DNA from: Bacteroidota bacterium
GTDB taxonomy: Bacteria; Bacteroidota; Bacteroidia; Bacteroidales; F082
DNA: 64,000 bases
NCBI GenBank assembly: GCA_014382445.1
Contig: JACNJS010000004.1
Location: 31,781-95,780 of the forward strand
Reading direction: 5' to 3'
The notes beneath the pieces are model-generated. The model did not search any database. It was not told where the DNA came from and was given only the letters and a program-made list of their open reading frames with translations. Below, piece after piece: positions 26,818 through 36,302 of this stretch. The position numbers and the translations under genes were made by a program. Position 1 is the first letter of the stretch. Each line of letters begins with the position of its first letter.

Positions 26818-28356
26818 ATGAATAAACTGAAGACAAAAGAAGGCATTTTTCAGAAGATGTTGAATTGGACTGAGCGAATTGGAAATGCACTACCACATCC
26901 GGGAACTCTTTTTGCAATATTTGCATTAGGGGCACTTGTGTTTTCAGCAATAGGCCATGCATTAGGGTGGGAAGTAATTCATCCGGGAACAAAAGAAATT
27001 GTAAAAACAGTTAATCTTCTATCACATGATGGCATCCACCGCGTTCTATTAGAAATGGTTGATAATTTTACAGGATTTGCTCCACTTGGAATTGTTATGG
27101 TAGCCATGCTCGGTATCGGTATTGCCGAACAGAGTGGCTTGATAAGTGCCATTATCAGGATGTTGGTATTGAATTCACACAAACAGCTGTTAACCTTTAT
27201 AATTGTTTTTTCGGGGATATTATCGAATGTTGCTTCTGATGTAGGCTATGTGTTGCTAATACCTCTTGCCGGAGTAATCTTTTTAGCTGTAGGCAGAAAC
27301 CCTATTGCCGGTATGGCTGCTGCATTTGCCGGTGTGTCGGGCGGATTTAGTGCCAATTTAGTGCTGGGAACAGTTGACCCGTTATTGGCAGGGTTATCCA
27401 CCGAAGCAGCACAAATTCTTGACCAGGTCTATGAAGTAAATCCAACGGCTAATTATTATTTCATGGTGGCATCTACATTTGTAATTGCTTTTGCCGGCAC
27501 ATTTGTTACGGATAAAATCGTGGAACCAAGGCTGGGTAAGTATACTGGCAAAGTTGAAGAAAATGAAAAATCATTTGATAAACTTTCCGGTATTGAAAAA
27601 AAGGGGTTGTGGATGGCTTTATTAACATTGATAGTCATCGTAATTATATCCCTTATCGGGATTATTCCCGAAGATGGTTTCTTTAGGGGAAGCAACGGTG
27701 AAATTCTTACCTCACCACTAATCCGCGGTGTAGTAGCAATGCTTTTTGTTACTGCCGGATCAACAGGTCTTGCATATGGTTTTACAACGGGAGCCTTCAA
27801 AAATGACACTGATGTTATGAACGGGATGGCAGCCTCAATGCGCTCTTTGGCTACCTATTTTGTTCTTGTATTTTTTGCTGCTCAGTTTGTAGCTTATTTT
27901 AAATGGAGTAACCTTGGAATCATTCTGGCTGTTGAAGGAGCAAACCTACTTATGTCGGCCGATATCGGACTTATTCCTTTGATGATCCTGTTCATATTGC
28001 TATCTGCGTCAATAAATATGCTGATGGGAAGTGCTTCTGCAAAATGGGCTATTCTTGCGCCGATTTTTATACCAATGTTTATGATTATGGGTTATTCACC
28101 TGAGCTGTCGCAAGTTGTATATCGTATTGGTGATAGTGTAACCAATGTAATTTCACCGATGATGAGTTTCTTTGCTTTGATTATTGCATTTGTTCAGAAA
28201 TATGATCCTAAAGCCGGAATAGGAACAATTATTGCTACAATGGTTCCTTATTCCTTTGTTTTTCTAGTCTTTTGGGTTGTATTGCTGGTGGCATGGTTGT
28301 TACTGGGTTTACCGCTGGGCCCGGATGCAGGAATACATTATACAATGCCAAATTAG
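26818..28356 (+). CDS. AbgT family transporter
   Basis: The protein has 512 residues and about 11-13 membrane segments. AbgT marks: ERIGNALPHPGTLFAIFALG at the N-terminus, LLSHDGIHRVLLEMVDNFTGFAPLG split over residues 75-100, VASDVGYVLLIPLAG and LNMLMGSASAKWA-like SINMLMGSASAKWAILAP. The family imports p-aminobenzoyl-glutamate or, in some members, exports sulfonamides or carries dipeptides. It diverges from AlkD and sits near ggt and the amidase, so a role in amino-acid or peptide amide scavenging is plausible but inferred. Confidence 0.92.
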   Translation: MNKLKTKEGIFQKMLNWTERIGNALPHPGTLFAIFALGALVFSAIGHALGWEVIHPGTKEIVKTVNLLSHDGIHRVLLEMVDNFTGFAPLGIVMVAMLGIGIAEQSGLISAIIRMLVLNSHKQLLTFIIVFSGILSNVASDVGYVLLIPLAGVIFLAVGRNPIAGMAAAFAGVSGGFSANLVLGTVDPLLAGLSTEAAQILDQVYEVNPTANYYFMVASTFVIAFAGTFVTDKIVEPRLGKYTGKVEENEKSFDKLSGIEKKGLWMALLTLIVIVIISLIGIIPEDGFFRGSNGEILTSPLIRGVVAMLFVTAGSTGLAYGFTTGAFKNDTDVMNGMAASMRSLATYFVLVFFAAQFVAYFKWSNLGIILAVEGANLLMSADIGLIPLMILFILLSASINMLMGSASAKWAILAPIFIPMFMIMGYSPELSQVVYRIGDSVTNVISPMMSFFALIIAFVQKYDPKAGIGTIIATMVPYSFVFLVFWVVLLVAWLLLGLPLGPDAGIHYTMPN

Positions 28357-28457
28357 AGGTAATTTCCAAAATTTCATCACTTAAATATAAACGCTTATAT
28401 GTTGCTCTCGCATTAAATTTTTTTCTATCTTGCCCTCTGCTACAAAAGCGCATTAAT

Positions 28458-30674
28458 ATGAAATTAATTTGCTTAGGAAATTATCCACCACGCAAATGCG
28501 GAATAGCCACCTTTACCGAGAATCTGGTTAATGCAATAATGGATGCTGCTAAAATGCAGCATTTGGAAATAAGTATTGATGTAATTGCAATGAACGATAA
28601 GGGGAAAAATTATCCCTACCCACCAATCGTAACCAGATCTATAAACTGTCTTAATAAACAAGAATATATTGATGCCGCAGGTTATATTAATCAGTCGGGG
28701 GCTTCAGCTTTGCTACTACAACATGAATACGGCATTTTTGGAGGAGAAAGCGGGTTATTGTTGCTTGAATTATTGCGAAAGCTCAAAATCCCTGTGGTAA
28801 CCACGCTACATTCGGTATTAAAAGAGCCCTCGTTTCATCAGAAAGAAGTACTAATAAAAATTGGACAATATTCAAGCCGTATAATTGTAATGAACCCAAT
28901 TGCCATTGAATTTCTTACAAAAGTATTTTATATTCTGGAAAAGAAAATTCAGGTTATCGAACATGGGGTTCCCGATTTCAGCCAGCTAAAAGATGTTGTC
29001 GGGATAATTCCAGACGATTGGAAAGACAGGAAAATCATGCTAACTTTTGGACTGCTTGGCAGAAGTAAGGGCATCGAAACAGTTATAAAGGCTTTGCCGG
29101 CAATCATCAATAAGTATCCTGAAGTTCTATATGTGGTACTCGGAAAAACACACCCACATGTTGTAACACATTCCGGTGAAGAATACCGTGAGTTTTTGGA
29201 GGAGCTTACATCCCAGTTTAATCTGCAAAATCATGTCAGTTTTATTAATGAATATGTTGGTGAAGAAGTGTTAATGCAATATTTAAAAAGAGCTGATATT
29301 TATGTTACTCCCTATCTAAATAAAACACAGATAACCAGTGGAACTCTTGCATATGCAGTTAGCGGAGGAGCCGCTGTTATTTCAACACCTTACTGGCATG
29401 CCGAAACACTTTTGGCAAACGGAAGAGGGAAATTGTTCAACTTTTCTGATGACAAGGCTTTGACTGAAATAGTAATTGAACTCCTTGACAATCCTGGTAA
29501 GATGACCAGGCTCAGAACTAATGCCTATAATTACGGAACTAAAATTATATGGCCTAAAATAGGACTTGAGTATTATAATGTGTTTGTTCAAATATTGCAA
29601 GCAGGTGTCACGGTTATCCCGGAAATGATTTTTGACAGTTTTAATTTTTCTATTCCAAAGTTTATTAGTTTTCATCTTGAGATGCTTACAGATAAAACCG
29701 GACTGGTGCAACATGCCAACGGGTCGGTAGCAGATTATCGAACCGGATATTGTACAGATGATAATACGCGGGGTCTTATAGTGGCCACCAAGGCGTTTGT
29801 TCGTTTCGAAGAACAAAAATACTTAAAGCTAATATACCGATATCTTTCTTTTATAATGTATATGCAAAATCCTAATGGCAGCTTTATTAATTATTTATCG
29901 TTTTGCCGTAGTACTGATGAAGAAAGGGGCTCCGATGATGCGTTCGGAAGAGCTGTTTGGGCTTTGGGATATGTCATCAGATATGCACCCAACGACTCAT
30001 TGTTACAAACATCGAAAGAACTGTTTTTTAAGACCGCAACTAATCTTGATCAGCTGGTTTATGCACGTGGCTATGCCAATTGTATATTGGGATTATACCA
30101 TTACATAAAACGGTATCCTGATCATGATAACTTTGTGGAAATGTTGGTGTCGTTGTCGAATCAGCTTTGTGAAAAAGTAAATGAACATAGTCGTGATGGG
30201 TGGACGTGGTTTGAGCCCGAACTTACATACGACAACGGATTACTGCCGGCAGCGCTTTATCTTGCGTATGAAATCACTGACATTCAACAATATTTTGAAG
30301 TGGCTGAAAAAACCAGACATTTTCTTGAAAAACAATGCTTTAAGAATAATTACCTTACGATCATAGGAAACGATAGGTGGTTAAAGCCGGATGATTATAC
30401 ACATGAGTTCGCACAACAACCCATAGATGCCATGGCTATGGTGCTAATGTACCATTGTGCACATAAAGTAAATTACAAACAGGAAATAATCGATAAACTA
30501 AAACTGTCTTTTTCATGGTTTTTAGGTAAAAACGAATTAAATCTTCCGCTGTACGATTACCAAACTCACGGGTGTAACGATGGACTTGAAACTTTCAATG
30601 TCAACAGAAATCAGGGTGCTGAAAATGTAATTGCATATCTTTATTCCTGGTTGTTGGCCGAACCGTTTTTTTAA
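28458..30674 (+). CDS. Two-domain protein: GT4 glycosyltransferase plus (alpha/alpha)-barrel domain
   Basis: The protein has 738 residues from ATG 28458; a longer frame from 28272 overlaps the AbgT gene and is rejected. Residues 1-380 are a GT-B glycosyltransferase of family GT4 type: LGNYPPRKCGIATFTENL, the donor-site block LLGRSKGIETVIKALPAI, and SGTLAYAVSGGAAVISTP. Residues about 400-738 look like a six-hairpin toroid: GYCTDDNTRGLIVA, DDAFGRAVWALGYVIRYA, WTWFEPELTYDNGLLPAAL and NRNQGAENVIAY. Similar double-domain proteins in Bacteroidota accompany GH130 mannoside phosphorylases; none is present here. The stop overlaps the convergent ABC permease gene. Confidence 0.82.
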   Translation: MKLICLGNYPPRKCGIATFTENLVNAIMDAAKMQHLEISIDVIAMNDKGKNYPYPPIVTRSINCLNKQEYIDAAGYINQSGASALLLQHEYGIFGGESGLLLLELLRKLKIPVVTTLHSVLKEPSFHQKEVLIKIGQYSSRIIVMNPIAIEFLTKVFYILEKKIQVIEHGVPDFSQLKDVVGIIPDDWKDRKIMLTFGLLGRSKGIETVIKALPAIINKYPEVLYVVLGKTHPHVVTHSGEEYREFLEELTSQFNLQNHVSFINEYVGEEVLMQYLKRADIYVTPYLNKTQITSGTLAYAVSGGAAVISTPYWHAETLLANGRGKLFNFSDDKALTEIVIELLDNPGKMTRLRTNAYNYGTKIIWPKIGLEYYNVFVQILQAGVTVIPEMIFDSFNFSIPKFISFHLEMLTDKTGLVQHANGSVADYRTGYCTDDNTRGLIVATKAFVRFEEQKYLKLIYRYLSFIMYMQNPNGSFINYLSFCRSTDEERGSDDAFGRAVWALGYVIRYAPNDSLLQTSKELFFKTATNLDQLVYARGYANCILGLYHYIKRYPDHDNFVEMLVSLSNQLCEKVNEHSRDGWTWFEPELTYDNGLLPAALYLAYEITDIQQYFEVAEKTRHFLEKQCFKNNYLTIIGNDRWLKPDDYTHEFAQQPIDAMAMVLMYHCAHKVNYKQEIIDKLKLSFSWFLGKNELNLPLYDYQTHGCNDGLETFNVNRNQGAENVIAYLYSWLLAEPFF

Positions 30675-31375
30675 ACAAACTTTTCCCTTTTCTGAAGATT
30701 AATTAAGGCCCATAGTATTGAAATTACCGACCCAGTTACCAACATTACCCTGTTTTGAAAAACGATGTTTTTCCATATCGAATAGCTTATATCTGAAGGA
30801 ATGTTAAAGGGATTTAAAAAGATATTCCATTTGCTATGTGCCAAAGGTTCGGCCATAATCCAAAAAAACAAACCGATAATAACCATAATTACCGCTGCAC
30901 CGCTGGCATTTTTAACCAGAGTAGTAAATAAAAATGATAAACACGCCAGAAACAAGAGCGGATACATTACCTGATATACCATATAAAATATCGGAACATG
31001 AATAATTGCTATTACTGAAAACAGGGTCATAAAAAGAAGAACAACAGCCAATAATAGCATGCTGATAATGAACCGGAGCAGATATATTTTATATCTGTAA
31101 TTTGGTATGCTGAACACAATTTCGAGCATTCGCGAATCCTTATCGTTTTGTATGTTGAATATAACCGGATAAAACAGTATTAACAAACCCGGAAAAATAA
31201 GAGTGCTGTAGATATCTTCTTCTCCCGGAGTTCCTTCTGAAAAAAGCATAATTGCAGTTACTAGCAGATAGAATGCCACAGCAGCTATCATGAAGTAAAT
31301 AAACTTGTTGGCAAATATTATCTTTAGGTTATAATTAACCATGTTTATTGCAAGATGTATTTTGTTCTTTATCAT
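30671..31375 (-). CDS. ABC-2 type permease, last gene of the hybrid RND/ABC operon
   Basis: The protein has 234 residues from ATG 31375 (an ATG at 31417 would add 14 unconserved residues) with about six membrane helices: FIYFMIAAVAFYLLVTAIML, LIFPGLLILFYPVIFNI, ISMLLLAVVLLFMTLFSVIAI, VMYPLLFLACLSFLFTTLV, AAVIMVIIGLFFWIMAEPLA and MLVTGSVISILWALINL. The motif DKDSRMLEIVFSIP after helix 2 is typical of ABC-2 permeases that couple to NatA/GldA-like ATPases. No ATPase gene is adjacent other than the ATPase domain at the end of the RND-ABC fusion 200 bp upstream, so I infer they work together. Confidence 0.8.
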   Translation of the reverse strand: MIKNKIHLAINMVNYNLKIIFANKFIYFMIAAVAFYLLVTAIMLFSEGTPGEEDIYSTLIFPGLLILFYPVIFNIQNDKDSRMLEIVFSIPNYRYKIYLLRFIISMLLLAVVLLFMTLFSVIAIIHVPIFYMVYQVMYPLLFLACLSFLFTTLVKNASGAAVIMVIIGLFFWIMAEPLAHSKWNIFLNPFNIPSDISYSIWKNIVFQNRVMLVTGSVISILWALINLQKREKFV

Positions 31376-31429
31376 TTGATTTAGTTTATTATGATAAATT
31401 AGTTTTTTAAAAACCAAGCACCCCTCTTT

Positions 31430-31534
31430 TTGTCATACTTAGCGATTGTGAAGGATCTCTATTTAATTAATTTAACCATTGAGATTCTTCACTCACTGCC
31501 CACATGGCCTATACAAATCCATTCATAATGACAA
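31430..31534. repeat. Intergenic inverted-repeat element inside the transporter operon
   Basis: Outer arms TTGTCAT (31430-31436) and ATGACAA (31528-31534), and inner arms GTGAAGGATCTC (31448-31459) and GAGATTCTTCAC (31481-31492, 11 of 12 paired), enclose an AT-rich loop. It resembles the small dispersed hairpins common in Bacteroidota intergenic DNA. It could lower expression of the downstream permease. Confidence 0.6.
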
Positions 31535-31572
31535 CGTTAACATAGTTATTAAAGGTAACTTTACCCTAACTA

Positions 31573-34500
31573 CTAATTCCCATTCTTCTTAAGCAAATAC
31601 AAATACGCATCCTCCAAATTTGCCTTAACCGACTGTGCTCCTTCTGCAGGGGGCTCATCGGCTAAGCATCTAACCTTAATCATTTCTTTTTCACGGATGT
31701 GATATATAATTGTTAAGTTGTCTTTTATTTTTTCGAATTCACTAATGTGCAAATTAAGCGTCCAGATGCTACCCTCAGCAATATCAGCCATGTCAATTGG
31801 TTTGCCAAGGTATACAACGCTCCCTTTTTTCATAACTGCAACACGATTACACGAGCTTGCAACATCTTCAATAATATGAGTTGAAAATATAACAATGCGC
31901 TCCTTGCTTAATTCAACCAATAAGTTTCTGAATCTTATTCGCTCTCTGGGATCAAGTCCTGCAGTGGGCTCGTCAACAACTAAAATCCGCGGCAGATGTA
32001 ATAATATTTGCGCAATACCAATACGTTGTTTCATGCCTCCCGAAAATGAACCAATTTTCTCATTACGGCTATCGTACATATGAACAGCTTTCAGTACATA
32101 TTCAACCCTATTGTTTCTATTAACCTTATCGTAGAGTTTTTTTAGAATACCGATGTAGTTGAGAAAATCCCAGGCAGTCATGTTTTCGTACATTCCAAAT
32201 TCCTGAGGTAGATATCCGATAAGCCCCTGAAGCTCTTCGCGTTTTTCCTTCAGGTCGATTCCATTGATAGTTATTTGCCCGTAGCTGGGTTCCAAAATTC
32301 CACAAATTATCCGCATCAGCGTTGACTTACCGGCACCATTCGGGCCTAATAACCCAAACATGCCGTTTTCAATTTCGAACCTTACACCAGTTACAGCTTT
32401 AAATGGTTTCTTTTTCTTGCCAAGCAAAGGAATCACCAGCACAAATCTGTAAAAAGCTTTTCTAATGCCTTTAAACAAACCGGTTACACGATTAACATCC
32501 ACATTGTTTTTGTGCAGGTTATTGGCTGTAAAATTTACTGCTATGGCAAGATACCAAATAACGCCCGTTGGAATAACCAGCCCTGCTATCGAGTAAATAT
32601 CATAGTAGCTATATAATGCTATGGCAGGATATCCCCAGTAAAAGGCAGCATATATCAACTTGTATATTATTTGCAACCAGCGACTTCGTTTTGTTGACAT
32701 AAAGAAAATCGTTGCTGCAGAAGAGAAAACTAAAACGAGAATGTAAAAAATAAACTGCAGTATAAAATACCAAAAGCCACTTTCAATATGGAAATAGATG
32801 AAGTAGTAGGAGAATCCAATTACTGGCAGTTGCCAAATAAGCTGAGTAAAAATATTTGTTGAGGAGGATGAATCCTGAATGCCAAGCCGTTTTCTAATAT
32901 TTAACCCCGATTTCCATTCACGCATAAAGCGATTATCCCAATCGTAAATTTTTACAATATTTCGTATTTCGATGTATAGCAGTTGATTATCTGCAATTAG
33001 CTTTTCGCTGGCTTTTCTGAGGCTTGTTTTTATGAAGTATATTGCAGAAGGAACGGATATCATCAGCAAAATAAAGTATATTAATTGCCATACTTTGCTG
33101 TCGACTTCCATGTAGATGAAATAGGTGCCAATAACCCAAAGTGTTACCTGTAATATTTTAATTGCAATATGTTGTTGTTTCATCCAGCTAATGGCCGATT
33201 CAAGACCTGAATACATAGTGGGGATAAAAACGAGGGTTAACATTGTACTTAAAGCCAGTCCGCCAATAACTGTTATTGCAAAAGGAACTCCAATCTGGGT
33301 AACATATTCGGCTTTTCCAATGGCCAGAGGGATTAATGCAATTATTGTTGTAATGGCAGTAATAAGAATCGGCCTTACTCTTGCCAACCCTGCCGTCATT
33401 AAGGCTCTTGATTCCCTGTAACCACGTTTTTGAAGTACGCGGGTATAATCGATCATCATTATACCGTTATTAACAACAATGCCAAGCAGTATCAAAAATC
33501 CTGTAAATACATTAGCGTTCATTATTGATGTGCCAGTAAGAATCAGCAATATCAACGACCCAATTGCGGCAAGTGGAATTGAAAACATCATAACTACAGG
33601 CATGGTGAATGATTCGAAAACTGAAGCAAGTATCATGTAAATTAATAGCACCGCCATTAAAAGTAAAAAGCCGAATTCTCCAAGTTCATCATCTTCATGA
33701 ACGACTTCAATTATTGTTCCTGAACTAATCCCAAGGCTTTCAATAAGGTCGTCCACTTCAGCTCTTGAGGCGGTTAGAAGGTCGTTTTCATCATTAACCT
33801 CATCCAGGAATTCATATACTACTTCTATTTGTTTTTCCTGATTTTTGCGCTTAATTGTTGAGAGGCCGGTGGTGAAGTTAAAACCGCTGATATTCTGCAA
33901 TTCAAAAGATGAACCGCCACTCCCCCTAACATTAAGAGTTTTGAGGTCATGAATATTTCTATTTGTAATATTTTCATCAATATCGGGCATCTTTATTTGA
34001 ATATCAAAATCCTGATTGTCTTGTTTAAAAAGCACACCGCTTGAAAATTGGGGCTGGAATGAATTAAGCTCTGATAGCACAGAAGTAATTGGAATATCGT
34101 ACAGCGACATTAACTGTTTGTCGAAAAGCAATTGTACTTCGGGGCGTTTTTCAGGTAGCCGGATGTTGATTTTCTTTATGGAAGTCAGCCTCCCTAAATA
34201 ATATTCTACATCATGTGCTTTATTTAACATTTGATCAAAGTCCTCGCCTTTGATTATTATTTTTTCCTGCTGAGTACCGATGCCTAAAATTCGGGCCATA
34301 CCGTCGTCATCATCAAAACCACCACTCCCAAATCTTCCTCCGGTTACTGGCGGATCCCAATCGAATTGGGCCTGCTTAAAATCCTCTAAGCTTTCGATAA
34401 TGTCGTTTTTAATTCCCGGTATGTCCAGATTTCTTATATCCCTGTAATTATCAGATAGTGTAACAGTAATTACTGCTTCTTCTTCATAAATCTGACTTAG

Positions 34501-36276
34501 TATATCTTTCTTTTCCTGCAGGCTGTCAAGTTTTTTTTCAACTTCGGCAATAAATAAGTCTGTATTTTCCAGGGTTGTTCCGCCCGGCATTGTAACATAA
34601 AGTTTAAGGTCTTTTATTTCCGGCTCCTCTGTAGAAAAAGTACTTATGCCCAGACTTATGATCAAGGTAACGAAAAATATGCCCAATGCACCAGGAATCA
34701 CCCTCCCCGGATTGCGCATGCTCGTTTTTAGAAAAACCAGATATATTTGAATTAACCTGTTATGATACGATATGCGCTGAAAAATAGCTGAATTTGAACT
34801 TTTCTTCAAACTGAGAAAAACATAAGATATCATTGGGATGAAAAGCAGTGCAACGGCTAATGAGACCAGTAATGTTGAAATTATTGAAACACCTATATGT
34901 TTACCCAATAATCCTATAAAAAAGTTAGATGAGAACACAAATGGCAGAAATACTGTAACGGTGGTTAAGGTTGCTGCAATTATTGAACGTGATACTTCTT
35001 TTGTCCCCTGAATTACAGCCGTGCCAATGTTAACATTTTTTGCAGCCAGGCGATAGATGTTTTCAAGAACAACAACACTGTTATCCAATAACATGCCTAT
35101 TGCCAGCGCCATACCAAGAAGGGTTAAGCTGTTGATCGTAATATCGTAAGCGTAAAAGCAGTTAAACGCTGTAAACACCGATATGGGAATTGCCAGTGCA
35201 ACCGCAATTACTAGTTTTAAATTTCGAAGAAAAACCCAAAGGATAAATATGGCAAGTAAACCTCCTATGAGCGCAAGCTGAATAATGAGGTCGATGTTTT
35301 TTTCCATTATTTCGGCTGAATTGTTTTGAATAACCAGTTCGATATCTTTTCTGCCAAACTCTTCATTAATTAAAGCTATTTGTTTTTCAACTATTTCTGC
35401 AAGTTCAATTTGGTTTGCCTGCGAATCGCGCGTTAGCTGTATGGTTACCGACTCCTTTCCGTTTACACGGCTGTACGACTCCTGTTCTTTTAATCCAAAA
35501 TTAATTGTGGCAATATCTCTAAGCTTGACGTTTTCCGATTCAATAACAACAACTTCATACAAGTCGTTAAGATTAACAAACTCCGAAACAACATTTACCG
35601 AATGTAATTGGCTATTTTGAGTAACCTTTCCAACAAAAGTTCTGGCAAGACTATTGTTATTTAAAGCTGTGCGAACATTTGCAGGAGTAATATTATAACT
35701 GTTGCAAACATCTTCTTTCAATATTATATCAACTGATTTTTCTCTTCCTCCAAAAATCTCAGCGTTTGAAATGCCGTTTATATTTTTAAACTTGTTTATA
35801 ATTTCCCGCTCAACAACCTGCCGTACTCTGTCAACACCACCACTGCCACGGGCCTGTATTGTCATAAACATATTGTTTAACTGCTCCAAGTCGAATTTGA
35901 AAACCTGTACCCTAAATTCTTCTGGAAGATTGTTTTTTGTCTCATCAATTTTTTCAATCAGTTTTAAATATGCAAACTTTATGTTCGTCGACTTATTATA
36001 CGAAACCCTGATTGTTCCTTGTTGCTGCCCTGCAGTAGATTCAATTTTATCAACACCATCCAAAGTTCCAATTGCCCCTTCAATTGGGATTATGGCTTGT
36101 TTCTCCATATATTCGGGGTCAACCTCCAGTACGCTTCCCACATTTACAAACAGAAAAGGAATTTGGGCATTTGGATAGAGCTCAACAGCAAGCTGCTTAT
36201 ACGAAAACCAACCAAGCATGGTAAGCGCGGTGAAGAGCATGGTGATTAGTATTTTCCTTTTTATTATAAAACTCAT
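31573..36276 (-). CDS. RND permease fused to a membrane domain and an ABC ATPase
   Basis: One uninterrupted frame of 1567 residues. Residues 1-1032 are a complete RND permease: SFIIKRKILITMLFTALTML start, porter domains, TM4 relay LGMALAIGMLLDNSVVVLEN, and the last TM bundle ending FIPTMYSGLESAISWMKQ. Residues about 1033-1285 add roughly 6-8 further membrane helices of no family I recognise. Residues about 1285-1567 are a full ABC ATPase of the NatA/GldA type: Walker A GPNGAGKST at 1311-1319, Q-loop YLPQEFG, signature FSGGMKQRIGIAQ near 1412, Walker B ILVVDEPTAGLDP near 1434, H-loop STHIIED. All catalytic residues are present. Lies 26 bp after an RND gene and before an ABC permease. RND pumps run on protons and ABC on ATP, so the fusion is unusual. 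Confidence 0.93.
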   Translation of the reverse strand: MSFIIKRKILITMLFTALTMLGWFSYKQLAVELYPNAQIPFLFVNVGSVLEVDPEYMEKQAIIPIEGAIGTLDGVDKIESTAGQQQGTIRVSYNKSTNIKFAYLKLIEKIDETKNNLPEEFRVQVFKFDLEQLNNMFMTIQARGSGGVDRVRQVVEREIINKFKNINGISNAEIFGGREKSVDIILKEDVCNSYNITPANVRTALNNNSLARTFVGKVTQNSQLHSVNVVSEFVNLNDLYEVVVIESENVKLRDIATINFGLKEQESYSRVNGKESVTIQLTRDSQANQIELAEIVEKQIALINEEFGRKDIELVIQNNSAEIMEKNIDLIIQLALIGGLLAIFILWVFLRNLKLVIAVALAIPISVFTAFNCFYAYDITINSLTLLGMALAIGMLLDNSVVVLENIYRLAAKNVNIGTAVIQGTKEVSRSIIAATLTTVTVFLPFVFSSNFFIGLLGKHIGVSIISTLLVSLAVALLFIPMISYVFLSLKKSSNSAIFQRISYHNRLIQIYLVFLKTSMRNPGRVIPGALGIFFVTLIISLGISTFSTEEPEIKDLKLYVTMPGGTTLENTDLFIAEVEKKLDSLQEKKDILSQIYEEEAVITVTLSDNYRDIRNLDIPGIKNDIIESLEDFKQAQFDWDPPVTGGRFGSGGFDDDDGMARILGIGTQQEKIIIKGEDFDQMLNKAHDVEYYLGRLTSIKKINIRLPEKRPEVQLLFDKQLMSLYDIPITSVLSELNSFQPQFSSGVLFKQDNQDFDIQIKMPDIDENITNRNIHDLKTLNVRGSGGSSFELQNISGFNFTTGLSTIKRKNQEKQIEVVYEFLDEVNDENDLLTASRAEVDDLIESLGISSGTIIEVVHEDDELGEFGFLLLMAVLLIYMILASVFESFTMPVVMMFSIPLAAIGSLILLILTGTSIMNANVFTGFLILLGIVVNNGIMMIDYTRVLQKRGYRESRALMTAGLARVRPILITAITTIIALIPLAIGKAEYVTQIGVPFAITVIGGLALSTMLTLVFIPTMYSGLESAISWMKQQHIAIKILQVTLWVIGTYFIYMEVDSKVWQLIYFILLMISVPSAIYFIKTSLRKASEKLIADNQLLYIEIRNIVKIYDWDNRFMREWKSGLNIRKRLGIQDSSSSTNIFTQLIWQLPVIGFSYYFIYFHIESGFWYFILQFIFYILVLVFSSAATIFFMSTKRSRWLQIIYKLIYAAFYWGYPAIALYSYYDIYSIAGLVIPTGVIWYLAIAVNFTANNLHKNNVDVNRVTGLFKGIRKAFYRFVLVIPLLGKKKKPFKAVTGVRFEIENGMFGLLGPNGAGKSTLMRIICGILEPSYGQITINGIDLKEKREELQGLIGYLPQEFGMYENMTAWDFLNYIGILKKLYDKVNRNNRVEYVLKAVHMYDSRNEKIGSFSGGMKQRIGIAQILLHLPRILVVDEPTAGLDPRERIRFRNLLVELSKERIVIFSTHIIEDVASSCNRVAVMKKGSVVYLGKPIDMADIAEGSIWTLNLHISEFEKIKDNLTIIYHIREKEMIKVRCLADEPPAEGAQSVKANLEDAYLYLLKKNGN

Positions 36277-36302
36277 CTGCGGTTAGTTTAAAAACATATC
36301 TA

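Noticed and set aside
28272-28457. Extra N-terminal 62 residues of the glycosyltransferase frame
   Set aside because: They overlap the AbgT gene, and the conserved glycosyltransferase start is at ATG 28458.
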